DNA of 64,000 bases from Gemmatimonas phototrophica. GTDB taxonomy: Bacteria; Gemmatimonadota; Gemmatimonadetes; Gemmatimonadales; Gemmatimonadaceae. Location: positions 1 through 64,000 of the forward strand of contig CAMBNV010000002.1 in the NCBI GenBank assembly GCA_945869195.1. The letters are read 5' to 3'. The notes under the pieces were generated by a model that was not told where the DNA came from, did no database searches, and worked only from the letters and a program-made list of their open reading frames with translations. Below are positions 37,912-48,174 of the stretch, piece after piece. The stretch's first letter is position 1. The number at the start of each line of letters is the position of its first letter. The translations under genes were made by a program, and so were the position numbers.

Positions 37912-38633
37912 GCACGCATGTACAGCGGGATCCCGCGGCGCCCCTGTTTGCCATCGTGCACGCCGGACAACCCGGTGACCTGCCCTCGACACCGAAGCAC
38001 GTACCGCACCGTGGCGGTGCGGCAAATCCGTCTGTAGAGGCACTGCGCGCGCGCTTTGGTGCCGCAATCCTGCGCCATGAGGTGTTGTGGGGCGATACGA
38101 CCGTCTTCGTCGACCGTACGAAGGTCGGCGAGGTCTGTGCCTGGCTGCAGTCGGACGCCACGCAAAGCTATGAGTACCTCTCAGATGTTACGGCAGTCGA
38201 ATACCGCGACCATGTCCGGCCGATCGAGGTCGTCTGGCATATCCGGTCGATCAGGTTCCGTCGCTTTTTGCGCCTGAAGGCCGAGATCCCGAAGGATGGA
38301 AAGACGCCGCTCGAAGTGCCGAGTGTGTGGCCTGTCTGGAAGGGCGCCGATTGGCTCGAGCGTGAGTGCTACGACATGTTTGGGATCAGGTTCGTCGGGC
38401 ATCCTGATCTCAGGCGCATTCTGCTCTGGGAGCAGTACAAAGAAGGATTCCCACTGCGCAAGGATTTCCCTATGCGCGGTCGGTTCTCGCGGTCCGAACA
38501 GCTCAAGAATGCGCTCGCGGCTGATCCAGAGGCGCGCTATTCCATCGAGGAGATCGGGGTCGCGGATGCGTATGGCGACCTTCCAGTCGACATACGTAAA
38601 CGGCTTGCTGGCGGCGAAAAGGTGGGGGAATAA
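37908..38633 (+). CDS. nuoC: NADH-quinone oxidoreductase subunit C
   Basis: 241 aa. After about 40 non-conserved residues comes the 30-kDa subunit domain, with [20 protein letters not shown], then [36 protein letters not shown], the family signature. It packs against NuoD in the peripheral arm. Separate from nuoD, not fused as in E. coli. Confidence 0.93.
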   Translation: MSTHVQRDPAAPLFAIVHAGQPGDLPSTPKHVPHRGGAANPSVEALRARFGAAILRHEVLWGDTTVFVDRTKVGEVCAWLQSDATQSYEYLSDVTAVEYRDHVRPIEVVWHIRSIRFRRFLRLKAEIPKDGKTPLEVPSVWPVWKGADWLERECYDMFGIRFVGHPDLRRILLWEQYKEGFPLRKDFPMRGRFSRSEQLKNALAADPEARYSIEEIGVADAYGDLPVDIRKRLAGGEKVGE

Positions 38634-38636
38634 GCC

Positions 38637-39932
38637 ATGACCGCCACGAGGACGATCGAAGTCGCGCTGTCGACCACTGGCATTGGCTCCGATGGCAGAC
38701 CGCAGCGAACCCTGCTCGGCGCCGACGGTCTCATGACGGCGCCGCCAGGGATGGAGCCCGAGCTCGCGGGCGAGAACATGCTCATCAACATTGGGCCGCA
38801 ACATCCGGCGACGCACGGGGTGCTGCGCCTGGTCCTTGAGCTCGACGGTGAGACCGTCGTTCGCTGCATTCCGCATGTCGGCTATCTGCACTGCGGATTC
38901 GAAAAGATCGGTGAGTATCGCCAGTACAATCAGATCATCCCGTGGACCGACCGCGAAGACTATCTGAACTCGATGGGCAATAACGTCTCCTTCGTGCTCG
39001 GCGCCGAACGGCTATTCGGGATCGATATCACGCCACGCTGCACGGTGCTGCGCGTGATCGCCATGGAGCTGTCGCGCATCATTTCGCATCTCGTGTGGAT
39101 GGGAACAACCTGTATTGATATCGGTGCGTTCACTCCCTTCCTCTGGAGCTTCCAGGAGCGCGAGAACGTCTATAAGCTCCTCGAGGGGTGGACTGGCGCG
39201 CGGCTTACGACGACTGGCACCCGTGTGGGTGGAATGATCGCCGACGTACCCGAGGGGTGGACCGAAGGGCTGCGAGGCTTCCTCGATCGATTCCCAAAGA
39301 CGCTCGACGAGTGCGATCGAATGCTCACGCGCAATGCGATCTGGGTGGGGCGCACCGTGGGACTGGGAGTCATGACGCCGAACGAGGCACTCAACTACGG
39401 CCTCTCTGGGCCGCTGCTTCGAGCCTCCGGTGTGGACTACGATGTCCGCAAGGACTTCCCCTACCTCGACTACGAGACGTACGACTTCGAGGTTCCCGTC
39501 GGCACCAATGGCGACGTCTACGACCGCTACTTGGTCCGGATCGAAGAGCTGCGGCAATCGGTACGGATCCTAGAGCAGGCGCTCAAGCGTCTGCCCGACG
39601 GTCCCGTCAACGTCGATGATCCGCGTCTGATCCTGCCACCGAAGCACAAGGCCACGAGTGAGATGGAATCGATGATCCACCACTTTAAGCTCGTGATGGA
39701 GGGCCCGCGTCCTCCGATCGGCGAGGTGTACGTGCCGACCGAGAGCCCGAAGGGTGAAAAGGGCTACTACTTTGTTTCCGACGGGACGTCGAAGCCGGTG
39801 CGTTGGCGGATCAGGCCGCCGAGCTACGTCAACCTTTCGGCGATCTCGAAGATGGCCGAGGGGCACCTCCTCTCGGACGTGATCGCGATCAACGCCTCCA
39901 TCGACATCGTCATGGGAGAGATCGACCGGTGA
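38637..39932 (+). CDS. nuoD: NADH-quinone oxidoreductase subunit D
   Basis: 431 aa. INIGPQHPATHGVLRLVLELDGE with the quinone-site His, then GYLHCGFEKIGEYRQYNQIIPWTDREDYL, and the C-terminal RIRPPSYVNLSAISKMAEGHLLSDVIAI, which replaces the Ni-binding end of hydrogenases. With NuoB it forms the quinone pocket. The last codon overlaps nuoE. Confidence 0.95.
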   Translation: MTATRTIEVALSTTGIGSDGRPQRTLLGADGLMTAPPGMEPELAGENMLINIGPQHPATHGVLRLVLELDGETVVRCIPHVGYLHCGFEKIGEYRQYNQIIPWTDREDYLNSMGNNVSFVLGAERLFGIDITPRCTVLRVIAMELSRIISHLVWMGTTCIDIGAFTPFLWSFQERENVYKLLEGWTGARLTTTGTRVGGMIADVPEGWTEGLRGFLDRFPKTLDECDRMLTRNAIWVGRTVGLGVMTPNEALNYGLSGPLLRASGVDYDVRKDFPYLDYETYDFEVPVGTNGDVYDRYLVRIEELRQSVRILEQALKRLPDGPVNVDDPRLILPPKHKATSEMESMIHHFKLVMEGPRPPIGEVYVPTESPKGEKGYYFVSDGTSKPVRWRIRPPSYVNLSAISKMAEGHLLSDVIAINASIDIVMGEIDR

Positions 39933-40477
39933 GCCACGGACCTTCCGCTCCGCCCCGCGCCCCTGGCGGCGCCCCGGGGCATCATGAGCCATACGTCGCC
40001 GTCTTCACCGACGGCTCGGCGCGCCAGACCGAGTTGCGCGACATCATCTCCCGCTACCCAGACAAGCGGGCGGCGCTGCTGCCTGCCCTCTGGATGGTGC
40101 AGCAGGATCGTGGCTGGATCAGCGAAGACGCCATGCGCGAGGTTGGCGACCAGCTCGGATGCACCGCTGCCTACGTCAAGGGCGTGGTGACGTTCTACAC
40201 CATGTACCATCAGCATCCGGTGGGGAAACACTTTATCCAGGTCTGCACGACGAGCCCCTGCCTCTGTGCCGGTGCCGACGACGTGGTGAAGGCGTTCCTT
40301 GAGCACACCGGCTGCAAAGAGCTCGGCCTCACGTCGCCAGACGGCAAGTACTCGGTGATCGAGGTCGAATGTCTTGGCGCCTGCGGGTTCGCCACGCCGG
40401 TGCAGATCAACGAGGACTGTGTCGAAAATGTGACCCCGGCGAAGGTGCCGGAGATCCTGGCTGGACTCAGGGACTGA
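39929..40477 (+). CDS. nuoE: NADH-quinone oxidoreductase subunit E
   Basis: 182 aa from GTG 39929, preceded by GGGAGAG at suitable distance and overlapping the nuoD stop. The thioredoxin-like 2Fe-2S site N1a has CTTSPCLCAGA and CLGACGFA. The N-terminal 20 residues are Pro/Gly-rich. Works with NuoF and NuoG in the NADH-oxidising module. Confidence 0.93.
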   Translation: MSHGPSAPPRAPGGAPGHHEPYVAVFTDGSARQTELRDIISRYPDKRAALLPALWMVQQDRGWISEDAMREVGDQLGCTAAYVKGVVTFYTMYHQHPVGKHFIQVCTTSPCLCAGADDVVKAFLEHTGCKELGLTSPDGKYSVIEVECLGACGFATPVQINEDCVENVTPAKVPEILAGLRD

Positions 40478-40480
40478 TCA

Positions 40481-41809
40481 ATGGGATATCCGCACAAGTC
40501 GCATCCGAGAGAGACACCGGTCCTCTCCAAGCATTTCGGCGATCCTGAGGCGCGCACCCTCGCCGGCTGGAAGGCCCGCGGGGGCTACACGGCGCTCCAG
40601 CAAGCGCTCCAGATGGAACCGACCGCCATCGTGGACATCGTGAAGGCGTCGGGCTTGCGCGGCCGTGGTGGCGCGGGGTTCCCGACCGGTCTCAAATGGT
40701 CGTTCATGAAGATTGGCGACGGCAAGGAGCACTACCTCTGTTGCAACGCCGACGAGTCTGAGCCGGGTACGTTCAAAGACCGCGAAATCATGCGCTGGAC
40801 ACCCCACGCCCTCATCGAAGGCTGCGCGATCGGGGCGTACGCAATCGGAGCCGAGACGGCGTACATCTATATCCGTGGTGAGTTCACCGAGCCCATCAAC
40901 GTGATGGAGCGTGCGCTCGCTGAGGCGCGCGCTGCTGGCATCATCGGCAAGAACGCCATGGGTACCGGCAAGACTATCGACGTCTGGGTACACAAGGGCG
41001 CGGGCGCGTACATCTGCGGCGAGGAGACTGCGCTGATGAACTCGCTCGAGGGCAAGCGCGGCAACCCGCGTATCAAACCCCCGTTCCCCGCGGTATCGGG
41101 CCTGTTCGGCAAACCGACGACGATCAACAATGTGGAGACGCTCGCGGCTATCCCGCACATCCTGAATAACGGCGCGGAATGGTACAAGGCGATGTCGCTC
41201 TCGAGCCCCAAGAGCAGCGGGAGCAAGCTCTTCTCGGTCTGTGGCAACGTCTCGAAGCCCGGCAACTACGAAGTCGTGATGGGGTTCTCCTTTAAGGAAT
41301 TCCTGTACGACCTCTGCGGCGGCCCACTCCCAGGACGCAAGTTCAAAGCGCTGATTCCAGGAGGATCGTCAGTCCCGACGATCACGATCGAGGAAGCCGA
41401 AGCGATCGCGATGGACTACGAGGGTTTCGTCGAGCAGGGCACCATGCTCGGCTCTGGCGGAGTGATCATTTTTGACGACGCACAGTCAATGCCGCGGCAG
41501 CTGGCGCGGATTGCGCGTTTCTACGCGCACGAGAGCTGTGCGCAGTGCACGCAGTGTCGTGAGGGCACGGCGTGGATGACGAAAATCCTTGAGCGGATCG
41601 TGGCAGGGCAGGGGACGTACGAGGATCTCGATACGATTTTTGATCTCTCCGACGCGATGACCGGAAAGACGATCTGCGTGCTGAGCGACTCGTGCGGGGC
41701 GCCGGTGGTGAGTGGGATCACCAAGTTCCGCGGCGAGTTTGAGGCTCTGATCAAGGGCCGTCGCTCGAGTACGGTGACGATGCCGGGCGTGCCGACGGGG
41801 TCGCGCTGA
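40481..41809 (+). CDS. nuoF: NADH-quinone oxidoreductase subunit F
   Basis: 442 aa. NADH site GLRGRGGAGFPTGLKWSFM, FMN site with CNADESEPGTFKDREIM, then GAGAYICGEETALMNSLEG, and the N3 cluster SCAQCTQCREGTAWM near residue 350. It accepts hydride from NADH and starts electron transfer. The TGA shares its last base with the nuoG ATG. Confidence 0.96.
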   Translation: MGYPHKSHPRETPVLSKHFGDPEARTLAGWKARGGYTALQQALQMEPTAIVDIVKASGLRGRGGAGFPTGLKWSFMKIGDGKEHYLCCNADESEPGTFKDREIMRWTPHALIEGCAIGAYAIGAETAYIYIRGEFTEPINVMERALAEARAAGIIGKNAMGTGKTIDVWVHKGAGAYICGEETALMNSLEGKRGNPRIKPPFPAVSGLFGKPTTINNVETLAAIPHILNNGAEWYKAMSLSSPKSSGSKLFSVCGNVSKPGNYEVVMGFSFKEFLYDLCGGPLPGRKFKALIPGGSSVPTITIEEAEAIAMDYEGFVEQGTMLGSGGVIIFDDAQSMPRQLARIARFYAHESCAQCTQCREGTAWMTKILERIVAGQGTYEDLDTIFDLSDAMTGKTICVLSDSCGAPVVSGITKFRGEFEALIKGRRSSTVTMPGVPTGSR

Positions 41810-43377
41810 TGGCCGACGTCCGGATGATCAACCTGACCATCGAAGGCCGTCCGGTGACGGTCCCTGACGGCACGACAATCCTCGAGGCCGCCAAGACCGC
41901 CGGCATTCTTGTCCCGCACTACTGCTACCATCCCGGCCTTCCTGTCGCTGGCGTCTGCCGCATGTGCTTGGTCGAAGTCGAGAAGATGCCGAAGCTCGCA
42001 CCGAGTTGCGCGACGAATGTCGGAGAAGGCCAGGTGGTGCACGTCTACTCCGAGAAAGCGCTCGAGGCACGCAAGGGGGTGCTCGAACTCCTCCTCATCA
42101 ATCATCCACTCGACTGCCCTATTTGCGATCAGGCGGGCGAGTGCGAGCTGCAGGACTACACGTTTCAAGAAGGGCGCACGGACTCGCGGTACCGTGAACC
42201 GAAGCGCTTCGATCCGATGGAGGATTTCGGCGGGGACGTACTCTACGTCACCAATCGCTGCATCCTCTGCACGCGGTGTGTCCGATTCATGGACGACGTG
42301 CATCAGGAGCCCGTGCTCTGCGTTGCTGAGCGCGGCGACCGTGCGACGATTGGCAAGGCCCCAGACGCTGACCTCACGCAGCCTTGGGCCGCGAACGTCA
42401 TCGACCTCTGCCCGGTCGGAGCGCTCGTCTCCAAGGATTTTCTCAACAAGGCGCGTGCCTGGGAGCTCGACCGCACCGCGAGCGTCTGTACCGGCTGCTC
42501 GCAGGGCTGCAACAACGTTCTCGAGTCCCGTGACAACGTCATCGTGCGGATGAAGCCGCGTTCCAACGAGGATGTTAATCATTTCTACTTATGCGACGCC
42601 GGGCGACTCGACTATCGCTGGATGAATCGCCCCGACCGCGTCGAGGTCCCGAAGATTCGGATGCATGACGTCCTCTCTCCGGTGGACTGGGAGACGGCGT
42701 ATGACGAGGCGGCAAAGCTCCTCAAGGGAAAGCGCGCCTTCGTGGTCGCGTCCCCTTCACTTTCGAACGAGGCGCTTTTCCTGCTCAAGCGCGTCATCAC
42801 TCAGACGGGCGGTGAGGGCGTATTTCGTTGTGAAACAGGCTTTGAAGCTCCGCTCCCGGGCGTTCCAGACCTCGCGCTCCGCGCCGATCGCGCCCCGAAT
42901 GTCTATGGTGCCGAACTCCTCGGCTTTCAGCGTCACGATATCAATCCATTGGCCGGCCTCAAGCAGGGCGATGTGCTTGTCTTGGCGGGCGAGACGCTCC
43001 CCGGGCTCGATCTAAGCGCCACGACGAGGGCGAGCGCGATCATCGTGATCGGTACCGTGCACGTCGACGGCATTCCGACGCCCTCTGTCGTGCTTCCGAT
43101 CGCCAACGTTGCTGAAGAAGAGGGGACATTCACCAACCTGCGCGGTCGGGTCCAGCGTTTTCTGCAGGCCAAGGCGGCACCCGGTTATGTACGTCCGAGC
43201 TGGTACGCGTTTGCCGACTTGGCAACCGCAGTAGGCGCGAACAGCGACGACATGAACCTGCCGTCCGTCATCTTTAGCGCCCTCGCGCAGTCCGAGCCCG
43301 CTTTTGCCGGGCTCTCCTATGACACTATCGGTCTCCGCGGCGGGCTCATCGCGGGCGCCACGGCTGGAGCGCACTGA
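41809..43377 (+). CDS. nuoG: NADH-quinone oxidoreductase subunit G (short form)
   Basis: 522 aa. N-terminal ferredoxin domain with a 2Fe-2S site (CYHPGLPVAGVCRMCLVEVE ... SCAT), the His/Cys N5 site (HPLDCPICDQAGECELQ), 4Fe-4S N4 (NRCILCTRCVRF) and an extra CTGCSQGC set near residue 227 that may hold cluster N7. The molybdopterin-oxidoreductase-like domain is much shorter than in E. coli (about 900 aa), ending after roughly 250 residues. All electron-transfer clusters are kept. Confidence 0.92.
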   Translation: MADVRMINLTIEGRPVTVPDGTTILEAAKTAGILVPHYCYHPGLPVAGVCRMCLVEVEKMPKLAPSCATNVGEGQVVHVYSEKALEARKGVLELLLINHPLDCPICDQAGECELQDYTFQEGRTDSRYREPKRFDPMEDFGGDVLYVTNRCILCTRCVRFMDDVHQEPVLCVAERGDRATIGKAPDADLTQPWAANVIDLCPVGALVSKDFLNKARAWELDRTASVCTGCSQGCNNVLESRDNVIVRMKPRSNEDVNHFYLCDAGRLDYRWMNRPDRVEVPKIRMHDVLSPVDWETAYDEAAKLLKGKRAFVVASPSLSNEALFLLKRVITQTGGEGVFRCETGFEAPLPGVPDLALRADRAPNVYGAELLGFQRHDINPLAGLKQGDVLVLAGETLPGLDLSATTRASAIIVIGTVHVDGIPTPSVVLPIANVAEEEGTFTNLRGRVQRFLQAKAAPGYVRPSWYAFADLATAVGANSDDMNLPSVIFSALAQSEPAFAGLSYDTIGLRGGLIAGATAGAH

Positions 43378-44642
43378 TGCCGCCGCTCGACGCGTCACAG
43401 CTACCGCCTTCGACGCTCTTCTTCCTGCTCGCCACCGTAGTGAAGATGCTCGCAATCTTCACATTGTACATGGTGGTGGTTGCGTACACGACCCTCGCCG
43501 AACGCAAGGTGTCGGCGTGGATTCAAGACCGGCATGGCCCCAATCGTGTGGGCCCGTGGGGCCTGCTGCAGGTGGCGGCGGACGGCCTGAAGAATTTCAT
43601 GAAGGAAGAGACGATGCCGGGGGACGTATACAAACCCCTGTTCATCCTCGCGCCTGCGCTCGCTTTTTGCTCGGCGATGATCGCGTGGGCGGTGATTCCG
43701 TTCGGCGCGCCCCTGCCGACGCCATGGGGTCGCATCGACTTGGTCGTAGCGGACCTGCCGATCGGATTCCTGTACGTCCTGGCGATCACGTCGCTCGGCG
43801 TCTACGGGATCGTGCTCGCTGGTTGGTCGTCCAACAACAAGTACGCGCTCCTCGGCGGCCTGCGGTCCTCGGCACAGATGATTAGCTACGAGATCGCGAT
43901 GGGAATGAGTACGGTCTGCGTCTTGCTGGTAGCAGGCAATGTCTCCCTCAACGCGATTGTGGCCCAGCAGGTTGCCACCGGCTGGAATGTTCTCATCCTC
44001 TCGATCGCCGCATTCATCTTCCTTGTTGCGGCATTCGCTGAGACGAACCGCGTGCCATTTGACCTCCCCGAAGCGGAGTCGGAGCTCATCGCGGGCTACC
44101 ACGCGGAGTACAGCGGGATGAAATTCTCGATGTTCTTCATCGCCGAGTATGCGAACGTACTTACGGCAAGCGCCCTGTTCGTCTCGCTCTTCTTCGGTGG
44201 CTGGGACATCCCATTTACGCGATGGGACAACGCCGGGCCAGCAACAGTGACCAAGTCGCTTCTCACGGTCGCGATGTTCGGTTTTAAGACCTATAGCTGT
44301 GTGCTCTTCTACATCTGGATTCGTTGGACGCTGCCCCGATTCCGGTATGATCAGCTCATGTCACTCGGATGGAAGTTCATGCTGCCTCTGGCCCTGGTGT
44401 ACATCGTGATTGTCGCGAGCGCGATCCTCGGCCTCGACGCCGCGGGCGTTGCACGCACCGGCTGGGCCTTCAAGGGCGCCATGGGGAGCATCAATCTCGT
44501 GCTCCTCATCCTGTTGTTCTTCGTCATCGACCGTGGCCGCCTCATCAGCCCGGCTTCCTCGCGTATCGATCGCGAGCGTGTGGCGCGTATCCGCCGCGCC
44601 ACGGACACCCGCTCAACCCTCGGTTCAGGGGAGGCCCACTAG
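43377..44642 (+). CDS. nuoH: NADH-quinone oxidoreductase subunit H
   Basis: 421 aa, about eight to nine transmembrane helices. Conserved loops: AERKVSAWIQDRHGPNRVGPWGLLQ, the quinone-channel loop AETNRVPFDLPEAESELIAGYHAEYSGMKF, and WIRWTLPRFRYDQLM. It links the quinone site with the proton-pumping arm. It ends with a basic cytoplasmic tail longer than usual. Confidence 0.95.
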   Translation: MPPLDASQLPPSTLFFLLATVVKMLAIFTLYMVVVAYTTLAERKVSAWIQDRHGPNRVGPWGLLQVAADGLKNFMKEETMPGDVYKPLFILAPALAFCSAMIAWAVIPFGAPLPTPWGRIDLVVADLPIGFLYVLAITSLGVYGIVLAGWSSNNKYALLGGLRSSAQMISYEIAMGMSTVCVLLVAGNVSLNAIVAQQVATGWNVLILSIAAFIFLVAAFAETNRVPFDLPEAESELIAGYHAEYSGMKFSMFFIAEYANVLTASALFVSLFFGGWDIPFTRWDNAGPATVTKSLLTVAMFGFKTYSCVLFYIWIRWTLPRFRYDQLMSLGWKFMLPLALVYIVIVASAILGLDAAGVARTGWAFKGAMGSINLVLLILLFFVIDRGRLISPASSRIDRERVARIRRATDTRSTLGSGEAH

Positions 44643-45140
44643 ATGGCGATTACCGTCAAAGTCATGGAGCGTCCGATTGGCGAGGCGAGCTATGTGCGCG
44701 CCACGCTCAAGGGCCTCGCCCTCACGCTCAAACATCTCGTTGACCCACATCGGGTGACGATTCAGTATCCCGAGGAGAAGTGGGATCTCTCGCCGCGCTG
44801 GCGCGGCACGCATCGGATGTTGACCACAGAGGACGGCACGGCGAAGTGCGTCGCGTGTGGCCTCTGTCCGACGGTGTGTCCGGCGAACTGCATCAAGCTT
44901 GTTCCGGGTGAGGATGAAGAGGGGAACCGATTCCCGCTCGTCTTCGAGATTGACGAATTCCGGTGCATTTTCTGCGGCTTCTGTCAGGAAGTCTGCCCAG
45001 AAGAGGCGATTCATATGGGACGACACTATGAAAACGCCGAGTTCAATCGGGCGCGTTTCGTCTATGATCTGGAACGGCTCACCGCGCAGACGCATCCGGT
45101 GTCCGAGCTCTGGGATCCTGCGCATCCGCGGGGGGAGTAA
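44643..45140 (+). CDS. nuoI: NADH-quinone oxidoreductase subunit I
   Basis: 165 aa. Two 4Fe-4S motifs, CVACGLCPTVCPANCI and CIFCGFCQEVCPEEAI, for N6a and N6b, which pass electrons to N2 in NuoB. Starts on the base after the nuoH stop. Confidence 0.95.
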   Translation: MAITVKVMERPIGEASYVRATLKGLALTLKHLVDPHRVTIQYPEEKWDLSPRWRGTHRMLTTEDGTAKCVACGLCPTVCPANCIKLVPGEDEEGNRFPLVFEIDEFRCIFCGFCQEVCPEEAIHMGRHYENAEFNRARFVYDLERLTAQTHPVSELWDPAHPRGE

Positions 45141-45142
45141 TC

Positions 45143-45700
45143 ATGGGCAACGTGTTTGTCTCCCTGCTCTACGGGTTCAATTTTTATCTGTTCGGGCTGA
45201 TCGCGATCGCGTCGGCGCTGCTCTTCGTGACTCGGAAGAGCCCGGTAGCGGCAGCCTTGTGGTTAGTGAACGTAATGTTCTGTCTCGCCGCGCTCTATGT
45301 GATGCTTGACGCGCAGTTCATCGGGGCCATACAGGTCCTGGTCTACGCCGGTGCCATCATGGTTGTATTTCTCTTTGTGGTCATGTTGCTCAATCTCGGA
45401 CGTGGCGACGCGGACAGTGATATGCGGGGCAGTGTCGGTCGGATCGCCGCCGGAGCGGTCGGGCTCGCCCTTCTCGCCGAGGTGATGGTGCTCGCACGCT
45501 CGCGCTTCCCGGAGGAACTCACGCTCAGGGCGGCGCAGGGCCTGGCCCCCGTCGACGTAACGGCCGGTGTCATCGGGCCAATCGCCGGGCCGTTGTTCAA
45601 TGAATACCTGCTCGCCTTTGAATTGACGTCGATACTCCTGTTGACCGCGATTGTCGGCGCCGTCCTGATTGGCAAGAAGCGAGTCACCGATGCTCGCTGA
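45143..45700 (+). CDS. nuoJ: NADH-quinone oxidoreductase subunit J
   Basis: 185 aa, five hydrophobic segments. The conserved third helix, [21 protein letters not shown], carries the pi-bulge region typical of NuoJ, and helix 5 is [21 protein letters not shown]. The end overlaps nuoK by 11 bp. Confidence 0.92.
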   Translation: MGNVFVSLLYGFNFYLFGLIAIASALLFVTRKSPVAAALWLVNVMFCLAALYVMLDAQFIGAIQVLVYAGAIMVVFLFVVMLLNLGRGDADSDMRGSVGRIAAGAVGLALLAEVMVLARSRFPEELTLRAAQGLAPVDVTAGVIGPIAGPLFNEYLLAFELTSILLLTAIVGAVLIGKKRVTDAR

Positions 45701-45983
45701 ATCGCTCGCGCTCTCAGCGCTCCTGTTCACCATTGGCGTCATCGGCGTTCTCACGCGTCGCAATGCCATCATCCTGTTTATGTGCGTTGAGCTTATGCTC
45801 AATGCGGTAAACCTCTCGTTCGTCGCGCTCTCAAAGCTCCACGGGGTCGGCGGTCAGGTGTTCGTCATCTTTGTCATGTCGGTTGCTGCCGCTGAGGCCG
45901 CCGTCGGGCTCGCGATCATCATCGCGATCTTCCGTCATCGGCAGTCAGTAAATCTCGAAGACATCAATCTGTTGAAGGGCTGA
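45690..45983 (+). CDS. nuoK: NADH-quinone oxidoreductase subunit K
   Basis: 97 aa from ATG 45690 ([13 protein letters not shown]), chosen over an upstream start inside nuoJ because NuoK is normally about 100 aa and starts with helix 1. Three helices: the acidic pump residue Glu is in [12 protein letters not shown] and a second Glu in [12 protein letters not shown]. Its stop overlaps nuoL. Confidence 0.93.
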   Translation: MLAESLALSALLFTIGVIGVLTRRNAIILFMCVELMLNAVNLSFVALSKLHGVGGQVFVIFVMSVAAAEAAVGLAIIIAIFRHRQSVNLEDINLLKG

Positions 45984-48163
45984 TGCAGACCGCACCTCTT
46001 GTCACTGGGCATCCGATGTCCGACACAATCGCCCGGTTCGCTTGGCTGATTCCCCTGTTGCCGCTCGTCGGTTTCGCGTTGAACGGCCTGCTCTCACTCC
46101 ACGCGGCCGCGCACCCCGGTCCCGCCGACCCGAGCGGGTCGGACGACGACCACGACGTCGCGCACGCGGCGCCCGCGGCGCACGACCACGACGACGCCCA
46201 TCAGGTGGCTCGGCATCCGTCCGCCGGACTCGTCTCGCTGATCGGCCCGGGTGTCTTGGCGCTGTCGTTCGCGATGACGCTGGCCGTGCTCTACCAGTTC
46301 GGGATCGCCGACCAGGCGATGCATGAGCCCTATGTGCTCACACTGTTCCAATGGATGCCGGCGGGAAAACTGAGCATCGATGTCGCCTTTCAGATCGACC
46401 AGCTCTCGCTCGTGATGATGAGTATCGTGACAGGCATCGGCACGCTGATCCACATCTTCAGCGTCGGCTATATGCGGGACGACCCGGGATACCCCCGCTA
46501 TTTCGCGTATCTCAACCTATTCATCTTCTTCATGCTCCTGCTCGTCATGGGGGCGAACTACCCTCTGATGTTCGTAGGCTGGGAGGGGGTCGGGCTCTGC
46601 TCGTATCTCCTGATTGGATTCTGGTTCAGCGACAAGTCCAACGCAGATGCAGGCAAGAAGGCATTTATTGTCAACCGGATCGGCGACTTTGGTTTCCTCG
46701 TCGCCATGTTCCTGATGTTCGCCAATTTCGGGACGCTCTCGTTTGCCGGGGTTGAATCGGCGGCGGCGATTGTTCCGATGGGCGGAGCACTCGTCACCGC
46801 GATCTGCCTCTTCTTGTTCCTCGGCGCGACTGGCAAATCGGCCCAGATTCCGCTTTTCGTCTGGCTTCCCGACGCGATGGCTGGACCGACGCCAGTCTCG
46901 GCGCTCATCCATGCCGCGACGATGGTGACGGCCGGTGTGTACCTCATTGCACGCAGCGCGGTGCTCTTCTCAATGGCCCCGGTCGCGCAGTTGACGGTCG
47001 CCGTTGTCGGTGCTCTCACGGCCGTCTTTGCCGCGACGATCGGCCTCAAACAGTGGGACATCAAAAAAGTCCTGGCGTACTCCACAGTGTCGCAGCTCGG
47101 CTACATGTTCGTGGGTGTTGGCGTCGGCGCGTACTCCGCGGGCGTATTTCATCTGATGACGCACGCATTTTTTAAGGCACTCCTATTCCTCGGGTCTGGT
47201 TCGGTGATCTACGCCATGCACAAGGCGTATCACGCGACGCATAGTCCCGAGGACGCGCAGGACATGCGCAACATGGGCGGACTCCGCAAGCGGATGCCGG
47301 TAACATTTGTTCTGATGTGGATTGCCACCTTCTCGATTGCTGGCATTCCACCATTCTCTGGCTTCTTCTCTAAGGATGAGATTCTCGGCGCCGTCTTTGC
47401 CAGAACACACGGGTCGACGCTTGCCGAAGCGCAGTGGCTCGGTATTCCGGGCTCCCTAGTGCTGTACGGGGTATATGTCCTCGGCTTGGCAGCCGCCCTC
47501 ATGACCGCGATCTATATGACGCGCCTGATGCTGTACACCTTCCACGGGCCGAGCCGGACCGGAGAGAAGGAGGCGACGCATCTGAAGGAAGCGCCATGGA
47601 TCATGACGGGGCCACTGGTGGTCTTGGGTGTGCTCTCCGCTGTTGGCGGTTTTGCAAATGTACCAGCGCTCTACGGCGGCATGGGGAGTCAACTCCTGCA
47701 CTCGTGGCTCGAGCCCGTCCTCGGCAGAGGCACTGAGATTTCGCTCGGGACAGAGGGCGTGCATCTCTCCCACGCGACCGAGTACCTGTTGATCGGCGTC
47801 GCCATTGCCATTGCCGTCATCGGCATCGTATTCGCTTGGCTGCGACTCAAGCCAGACGCACTCGTACCCGCTAAGAGCGCGCCGGTCGAAGAGGGCCTTG
47901 AGAGGACGTTGCTCCATAAATGGTACGTGGACGAGGCCTACGCGAGGACGGTGGTCCAACCAACCCTCGGCATATCGCGTACGCTGCTCTGGAAGGGGAT
48001 CGACGCCGGCATCATCGACGGACTGCTGGTGAACGGGAGTGCGCTGTTGGTGCGCACGGTGGGCTGGGTCGGATCGCAGCTCCAATCGGGCCGCGTCGGC
48101 ACATATGCCTGGGTGCTGCTCATGGGCGTGCTCTCCGTGCTCTCCGCCTTCTCCTTCCGTTGA
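45983..48163 (+). CDS. nuoL: NADH-quinone oxidoreductase subunit L
   Basis: 726 aa from ATG 45983; ATG 46016 is also possible. Antiporter-like core with FVGWEGVGLCSYLLIGFWF, the pump Lys/Glu region FVWLPDAMAGPTPVSALIHAATMVTAG, KKVLAYSTVSQLGYM, and the long C-terminal lateral helix after about residue 600. Between the first two helices, at about residues 40-79, is an Ala/Pro linker rich in His and Asp (DDDHDVAH, AAHDHDDAHQ), which is not part of the usual NuoL. Confidence 0.94.
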   Translation: MQTAPLVTGHPMSDTIARFAWLIPLLPLVGFALNGLLSLHAAAHPGPADPSGSDDDHDVAHAAPAAHDHDDAHQVARHPSAGLVSLIGPGVLALSFAMTLAVLYQFGIADQAMHEPYVLTLFQWMPAGKLSIDVAFQIDQLSLVMMSIVTGIGTLIHIFSVGYMRDDPGYPRYFAYLNLFIFFMLLLVMGANYPLMFVGWEGVGLCSYLLIGFWFSDKSNADAGKKAFIVNRIGDFGFLVAMFLMFANFGTLSFAGVESAAAIVPMGGALVTAICLFLFLGATGKSAQIPLFVWLPDAMAGPTPVSALIHAATMVTAGVYLIARSAVLFSMAPVAQLTVAVVGALTAVFAATIGLKQWDIKKVLAYSTVSQLGYMFVGVGVGAYSAGVFHLMTHAFFKALLFLGSGSVIYAMHKAYHATHSPEDAQDMRNMGGLRKRMPVTFVLMWIATFSIAGIPPFSGFFSKDEILGAVFARTHGSTLAEAQWLGIPGSLVLYGVYVLGLAAALMTAIYMTRLMLYTFHGPSRTGEKEATHLKEAPWIMTGPLVVLGVLSAVGGFANVPALYGGMGSQLLHSWLEPVLGRGTEISLGTEGVHLSHATEYLLIGVAIAIAVIGIVFAWLRLKPDALVPAKSAPVEEGLERTLLHKWYVDEAYARTVVQPTLGISRTLLWKGIDAGIIDGLLVNGSALLVRTVGWVGSQLQSGRVGTYAWVLLMGVLSVLSAFSFR

Positions 48164-48174
48164 GGCCATAGACA

